This document shows positions 5,538-8,577 of a DNA stretch of 8,577 nucleotides, one piece after another (positions within the stretch are counted from its first letter, which is position 1; the number at the start of each line of letters is the position of its first letter). A program made the position numbers and the translations under genes. The DNA comes from an uncultured Methanosarcinales archaeon. GTDB taxonomy: Archaea > Halobacteriota > Methanosarcinia > Methanotrichales > Methanotrichaceae. Under the pieces are notes generated by a model, which ran no database searches, was not told the origin of the DNA, and saw nothing but the letters and a program-made list of their open reading frames with translations. Location of the stretch: assembly GCA_937864385.1 (NCBI GenBank), contig CALMJN010000008.1:1-8577 (forward strand), written 5' to 3'.

Positions 5538-6628
5538 TACTCACGGTTACTTTCACCATTATGGCTGCCCTGCAAGCCGGCCTCTCAACATTAATGGAAT
5601 ACCTATCGGCCCATGTCCTGACCTGCCTGGTTCCTGCGTTCTTCATTGCCGGTGCCATTGCTGCTCTGCTGCACAAGGAGACCGTGCTCAAATACTTCGG
5701 AGCAGATGCTCCCAAGTGGCTCTGCTACAGCGTGGCTGCCACATCAGGAACCATCCTGGCGGTATGCAGCTGCACCATCCTGCCCATGTTTGCCGGGATC
5801 GAGAAACGGGGCGCAGGAATAGGCCCAGCTACTGCCTTTCTCTTCTCCGGACCGGCCATAAACCTCATGGCCATCATCCTTACGGCGCGGGTTTTGGGCC
5901 TGGACCTGGGTCTGGCCAGGGCGGTGGCGGCAGTGGCCATGGCCGTAGTAATAGGGCTGACCATGGCAGCGATATTTAAAAAGTCAGACCAAAAGTGCAG
6001 AGCCAGTCCAGCTTCTTCTGCGCTTCAAGAAGAGCCGGACAGAACTGAAGAGAGCCGCTCCAGATATACTACAGGCATATTCATGGCCGTACTGGTTGCC
6101 GTGCTGCTGGTGGCTACATCCAGCGCCATCGATCTCCTGCCCAAGGCCATAATTGTGGGTGCACTTGTGATCATAGCCGCTTTCCTGATGAAGACCTATT
6201 ATCTGCCCGAGGAGCAGGAGGCGTTCCTGGGCGAGACCTGGTGGCTGACCAAGAGGATCTTTCCTTTGCTGGTGGCCGGCACATTCGTTACCGGCATTAT
6301 CGGCTACTTCTTGCCTGTGGAGTGGGTTCGGACCATCTTCGGCACCAGCAGCTTCCTGGCCTGCTTTTTGGCCTCGGTCATAGGGTCTCTGCTCTACATG
6401 CCCACATTGCTGGAGGTCCCAATCGTCGGCACTCTCTTCGGATACAGCACGGGAGTGACCGCAGCCGGTCCGGCCCTGGCGCTTCTGCTGGCAGGGCCGT
6501 CCTTGAGCCTTCCCAATATGATCGTCATCTGGAGGGTAATCGGAGCCAAGAGAGCCAGCGTCTACATAGGTCTGGTGGTGATCATATCAACTCTGGTTGG
6601 AATGATCTACGGAGCCATCGTTTCATAA
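5534..6628 (+). CDS. arsP: ArsP/DUF318-family permease
   Basis: A 364-residue integral membrane protein of the ArsP_1 (DUF318) permease family; characterised ArsP proteins export trivalent organoarsenicals such as MAs(III). About ten hydrophobic segments are arranged in two halves separated by a charged cytoplasmic loop (about 150-178). The first half has the hallmark VCSCTILPMFAGI, with C78 and C80, and GPATAFLFSGPAINLMAII (98-116). The second half repeats the pattern as GPALALLLAGPSLSLPNMI (312-330), the internal duplication expected of the family. The open frame runs on upstream through arsR, but the ATG at 5534 is the real start. It forms ATGA with the arsR stop, has AGAGGG before it, and begins at the first hydrophobic segment. 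Many archaeal members have no tested substrate; arsenic is inferred from ArsR and nearby ArsM. Confidence 0.88.
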   Translation: MILTVTFTIMAALQAGLSTLMEYLSAHVLTCLVPAFFIAGAIAALLHKETVLKYFGADAPKWLCYSVAATSGTILAVCSCTILPMFAGIEKRGAGIGPATAFLFSGPAINLMAIILTARVLGLDLGLARAVAAVAMAVVIGLTMAAIFKKSDQKCRASPASSALQEEPDRTEESRSRYTTGIFMAVLVAVLLVATSSAIDLLPKAIIVGALVIIAAFLMKTYYLPEEQEAFLGETWWLTKRIFPLLVAGTFVTGIIGYFLPVEWVRTIFGTSSFLACFLASVIGSLLYMPTLLEVPIVGTLFGYSTGVTAAGPALALLLAGPSLSLPNMIVIWRVIGAKRASVYIGLVVIISTLVGMIYGAIVS

Positions 6629-6651
6629 TCAATAGAAGGAGTGAGAAGAAA

Positions 6652-7215
6652 ATGAGATTCCATGTCCTGAAGGCCATGATTGTGCTGGCCTGTATTGTCA
6701 TGCTGGCGGGATCTGTCGGAGCCGTGAAGATCTCCCCCGCTTTGCAGATGGATACCTACAATGATGCCGAGAACGCAGATCAGAGCTTCGGAGAGGAGAG
6801 TGCGATTTGGGCTGCATCCCAGGGTGGAGTTCCGGCAAAGATCGCATATCTATCCTTTGCGGGAATAACCACGCTGCCTCAGCAGGTCAAATCAGCCAGC
6901 CTGAAGATGTACGCCAAAGAAATTGAGCGACCTGGCAAGGTAAGCCTATACCTTTACGACAATGCAGCTATGGATACCATCACCTGGTCGGATCAGCCTG
7001 AATATAGTGCAGAATCTTTAGGAAGCCTGGATATTCAGGAGACGGGCTGGCAGACCTGGGATGCTACCGATTTTATGAAAGAGGCTGCGGAGAAGTGCAG
7101 CGAGGGCTGTCCATTCTCTTTGGTGCTGGTAGCTGAGGGCGATGCCTCCATCAGCTTTGTCTCCCTGGAGGGACCGGCAGAAGAGAAAGCAGCTCTGGAG
7201 TATGAAGCATCCTGA
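6652..7215 (+). CDS. Exported DNRLRE-like beta-sandwich protein
   Basis: A 187-residue secreted protein. Residues 1-24 are a signal peptide (hydrophobic core AMIVLACIVMLAGSV, likely cut after GA). The rest has the spacing of a single DNRLRE domain, the carbohydrate-binding-module-like fold found in archaeal and bacterial surface proteins and disaggregatase-related proteins. It shows an early 'DTY.D..NAD.SFG' segment (34-47), YLSFAGI (66-72), SASLKMYAK (81-89), VSLYLYD (97-103), ITWSDQPEY (110-118) and a closing WDATDFMKEA (136-145). C149 and C153 could form an external disulfide. AAGGAGTGA at 6636-6644, 7 bases before the ATG, fixes the start. The gene follows the permease by 23 bases on the same strand and so is probably in the ars operon, an unusual place for a surface protein. 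It might be a periplasmic or surface partner of the permease; there is no direct evidence. Confidence 0.83.
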   Translation: MRFHVLKAMIVLACIVMLAGSVGAVKISPALQMDTYNDAENADQSFGEESAIWAASQGGVPAKIAYLSFAGITTLPQQVKSASLKMYAKEIERPGKVSLYLYDNAAMDTITWSDQPEYSAESLGSLDIQETGWQTWDATDFMKEAAEKCSEGCPFSLVLVAEGDASISFVSLEGPAEEKAALEYEAS

Positions 7216-7231
7216 TTATTGATCAAAACAG

Positions 7232-7277
7232 TTCGGCAAGCATAGCAGAAAATATGCCGGAGAAAATCACCTCCGGC
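7232..7277 (+). terminator. Possible attenuator: two mutually exclusive hairpins
   Basis: GCCGGAG (7256-7262) and CTCCGGC (7271-7277) form a perfect 7-bp stem with an 8-base loop. The left arm can instead be taken by TTCGGCA (7232-7238) pairing with TGCCGGA (7255-7261), seven pairs including one G-T wobble. The region lies between the DNRLRE-like gene and the thioredoxin-like gene. There is no long T-run after it, so it may reduce or stabilise rather than end transcription. Confidence 0.4.
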
Positions 7278-7341
7278 AGCCTCCTATTTGCAGACATGAT
7301 ACATCCGGCACACCGGTAATTGAAAGTCTAAGGTGAATAAA

Positions 7342-7578
7342 ATGGTAAAGATTGAAATCATGGGAACAGGCTGCGCCAAGTGCAAGAGCCTGCTGAAGAA
7401 CGTGGAGAAGGCGGTGGCAGAGTCGGGAATAGCAGCCGAGGTGGTCAAGGTGGACAGCATCCAGGAGATCATGGACAGGGGAGTGATGATGACCCCCGCC
7501 CTTTACATCGACGGCAAGTCGGTGATGATGGGAAGAACTGCCACTGTTGAAGAGATCAAGAGACTGCTGAAAAAGTAA
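7342..7578 (+). CDS. Small thioredoxin-fold protein (redox-active disulfide type)
   Basis: A 78-residue single-domain glutaredoxin/thioredoxin-fold protein of the MTH895-like 'redox-active disulfide protein' family. It has the active site GTGCAKCKSL with C11 and C14 (CxxC), a middle strand VVKVDS (34-39) and the cis-proline motif MMTPALYIDG (49-58). Such proteins lack the N-terminal extension of classical thioredoxin and are frequently found beside DUF318 permeases and ArsR regulators, where they may supply or relay thiol reduction. The start is ATG at 7342: AAGGTGA at 7331-7337 is a good ribosome binding site 4 bases upstream and rules out the GTG at 7333. It ends 5 bases before the DGC-domain gene, so the two are surely cotranscribed. 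No signal peptide; cytoplasmic. The physiological reductant and target are not evident. Confidence 0.9.
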   Translation: MVKIEIMGTGCAKCKSLLKNVEKAVAESGIAAEVVKVDSIQEIMDRGVMMTPALYIDGKSVMMGRTATVEEIKRLLKK

Positions 7579-7583
7579 GGGCG

Positions 7584-7967
7584 ATGGATATGGAAGAGAA
7601 GAAGTGCATGTGCGGCTCGTCGGATGTGAGGGTCGTCTCCTGTTCTGGAGCCTGCAATGTGGGCCAGACCGCAAATCAGGCTGCAATTGAGCTGACAAGA
7701 GAAAATGTGGCGGGATTTTTCTGCCTGGCCGGTGTGGGCGGCCACATCAAGGGTATGGTGAATTCAGCCCGGGAGGCGGGCCTGATGATAGCCATAGACG
7801 GCTGTCCGGTTCAGTGTGCGACCAAGACATTGCAGCATGCGGAGATTGAGCCGGCCATACAGATAGTGGTGACTGAGCTTGGAATAGAGAAGTCTCCCGA
7901 TCTCAACCCCGACCAAAAGGTCTGTGCCAAGGTTGTTGAGAAGGTAAAGGAAGAGCTTGCTGCCTGA
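7584..7967 (+). CDS. DGC-domain putative zinc-binding protein
   Basis: A 127-residue cytoplasmic protein of the DGC family, named for its conserved Asp-Gly-Cys. Here this is D72-G73-C74 in AIDGCPVQCATK, with C78 four residues on. Other cysteines are C8 and C10 (CMC), C20 and C24 (SCSGACNVGQ), C47 (FFCLAGVGG) and C114. The pairs at 20/24 and 74/78 are the likely metal ligands; zinc is the usual annotation, but a soft metal or metalloid would also suit the thiols. The biochemical role of the family is not established. ATG codons at 7584 and 7590 are both possible. Neither has a strong ribosome binding site, and 7584 is favoured by the 5-base gap to the thioredoxin-like gene. In this setting a metal-trafficking or thiol-transfer role alongside the permease is a reasonable guess. 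Confidence 0.88.
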   Translation: MDMEEKKCMCGSSDVRVVSCSGACNVGQTANQAAIELTRENVAGFFCLAGVGGHIKGMVNSAREAGLMIAIDGCPVQCATKTLQHAEIEPAIQIVVTELGIEKSPDLNPDQKVCAKVVEKVKEELAA

Positions 7968-8106
7968 ACTCTGGGATCGCAAAGGCATAGTAGCCTCAAA
8001 GATTGATTGAGATGGCCAGAGGATTCTTCGGATCGCTGTTCTGCCTGCATAACATAACCCTCCAAACGGCATCCGACGATAACCATCCCAAGGCCATCAA
8101 ATCCAG

Positions 8107-8577
8107 TCATCGGCCTGGCTTTATGCCTCTGACCTTAATGCTGACTACCGAGCCTTCAACTTTTTTGATCTCCTCTGCCCTCTCTTTAAGATTTTGAGCT
8201 ATTGACTGGCCTGTAAGATCATCAGCCATGCAGTCCAGAGGAAAGAGGGATTCATCGATCACTGTGACTTCATTAAATCCGGCTGATTTAATTGCCTGCA
8301 AATAGCTCTCTTTCATAGCTGCCCCGGAGATGCAGCCGACATAAGCGGCAACTGATTTCATTACAAAATCTGGAAGACTTCTGAGCAGGACTATGTCCGA
8401 AACCATGAGCCTGCCCCCTGGCTTCAGCACCCTGAAGGCCTCTTCAAAAGCCTTCTTCTTGTCCGGCACCAGGTTGATGACGCAATTGGATATAACAACA
8501 TCAACGCTTCCATCTGCAACTGGCGGATTCTCAAGTTCGCCCAGTCTGAACTCCACATTGCTGTAATTGCCTTTGGC
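8107..8577 (-). CDS. arsM: Arsenite methyltransferase, C-terminal part (cut by window edge)
   Basis: The last 156 residues of an ArsM-type SAM-dependent methyltransferase, reading leftward and open to the window end. The GTG at 8556 is internal, since the family pattern (AKGNYSNVEFRLGELENPPV) continues in frame before it. SAM-fold landmarks are DVVISNCVINLVPDK (26-40 of the fragment) and RVLKPGGRLMVSDIV (49-63). Two cysteines align with the conserved As(III)-binding pair of characterised ArsM proteins: C32 in SNCVINL and C82 in VGCISGA. C116 is extra. The N-terminal SAM glycine motif and other Cys ligands lie outside the window. ArsM converts As(III) to methylated arsenicals, the substrates exported by ArsP. 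The gene converges on the ars-type operon with a 139-base gap, so it has a separate promoter beyond the window. Confidence 0.9.
   Translation of the reverse strand, partial: AKGNYSNVEFRLGELENPPVADGSVDVVISNCVINLVPDKKKAFEEAFRVLKPGGRLMVSDIVLLRSLPDFVMKSVAAYVGCISGAAMKESYLQAIKSAGFNEVTVIDESLFPLDCMADDLTGQSIAQNLKERAEEIKKVEGSVVSIKVRGIKPGR

Noticed and set aside
6241..6651. Long open frame upstream of the DNRLRE-like gene
   Set aside because: It is an out-of-frame shadow of the permease; a signal peptide and ribosome binding site mark the true start at 6652.
8003..8197. Plus-strand open frame near the arsM end
   Set aside because: About half of it is antisense to arsM; the rest shows no start signal or recognisable protein.
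1..8577. CRISPR array, tRNA/rRNA, insertion sequence, integrase, toxin-antitoxin or defence genes
   Set aside because: Looked for on both strands. No regularly spaced repeats, cloverleaf-like sequences, transposase motifs or terminal inverted repeats were recognised.

Overview
The window looks like chromosomal DNA of a methanogenic archaeon, fairly GC-rich in its genes. The pointers are a CfbB/CbiA-type tetrapyrrole a,c-diamide synthase, a two-subunit iron-sulfur fumarase beside a DUF166 protein, TATA-box promoters with very short leaders instead of bacterial -35/-10 signals, AGGAG/GAGGT ribosome binding sites, and secreted proteins rich in N-glycosylation sequons. A Methanothrix-like (Methanotrichales) host is my best guess; this is inference, because no rRNA or methanogenesis gene is present.

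Region 1 (1-2137, minus strand) is a tightly packed operon read right to left: a DUF166 protein, fumarase alpha, fumarase beta, and the beginning of a probable DUF434 protein cut by the window edge. Each junction is a 4-base overlap, and the three downstream starts are TTG, GTG and apparently ATA. Region 2 (2138-3603) is a divergent promoter region and a full-length CfbB/CbiA-family amidotransferase on the plus strand, which makes the a,c-diamide of Ni-sirohydrochlorin (coenzyme F430) or of cobyrinate (cobamide).

Region 3 (3604-5082) starts with an AT-rich gap of about 310 bases holding a perfect 10-bp inverted repeat. Two exported proteins follow. The first is a 68-residue protein whose mature part carries six N-X-T sequons at three-residue spacing, built by a 27-bp duplication. 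The second is a 264-residue protein with an Ala-rich helical region and a lamin-tail-like beta domain. Each has its own promoter and is followed by a clear hairpin/U-tract terminator.

Region 4 (5083-8577) is an arsenic-type detoxification locus. An ArsR repressor with the CVC metal-binding motif is preceded by a 13-4-13 inverted repeat lying on its TATA box. It is translationally coupled to an ArsP/DUF318 permease with a membrane CSC motif. Next come an exported DNRLRE-like protein, a possible attenuator hairpin, a small CxxC thioredoxin-fold protein and a Cys-rich DGC-domain protein. A convergent arsenite methyltransferase (ArsM), truncated by the window edge, closes the locus. A coherent model is that ArsM methylates As(III), the thioredoxin-like and DGC proteins handle thiol or metal chemistry, and the ArsP-like permease exports the product, with ArsR sensing it. 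The exported DNRLRE protein inside this operon is the unexpected element. The 139-base gap between the DGC and arsM stop codons shows no convincing terminator or gene.
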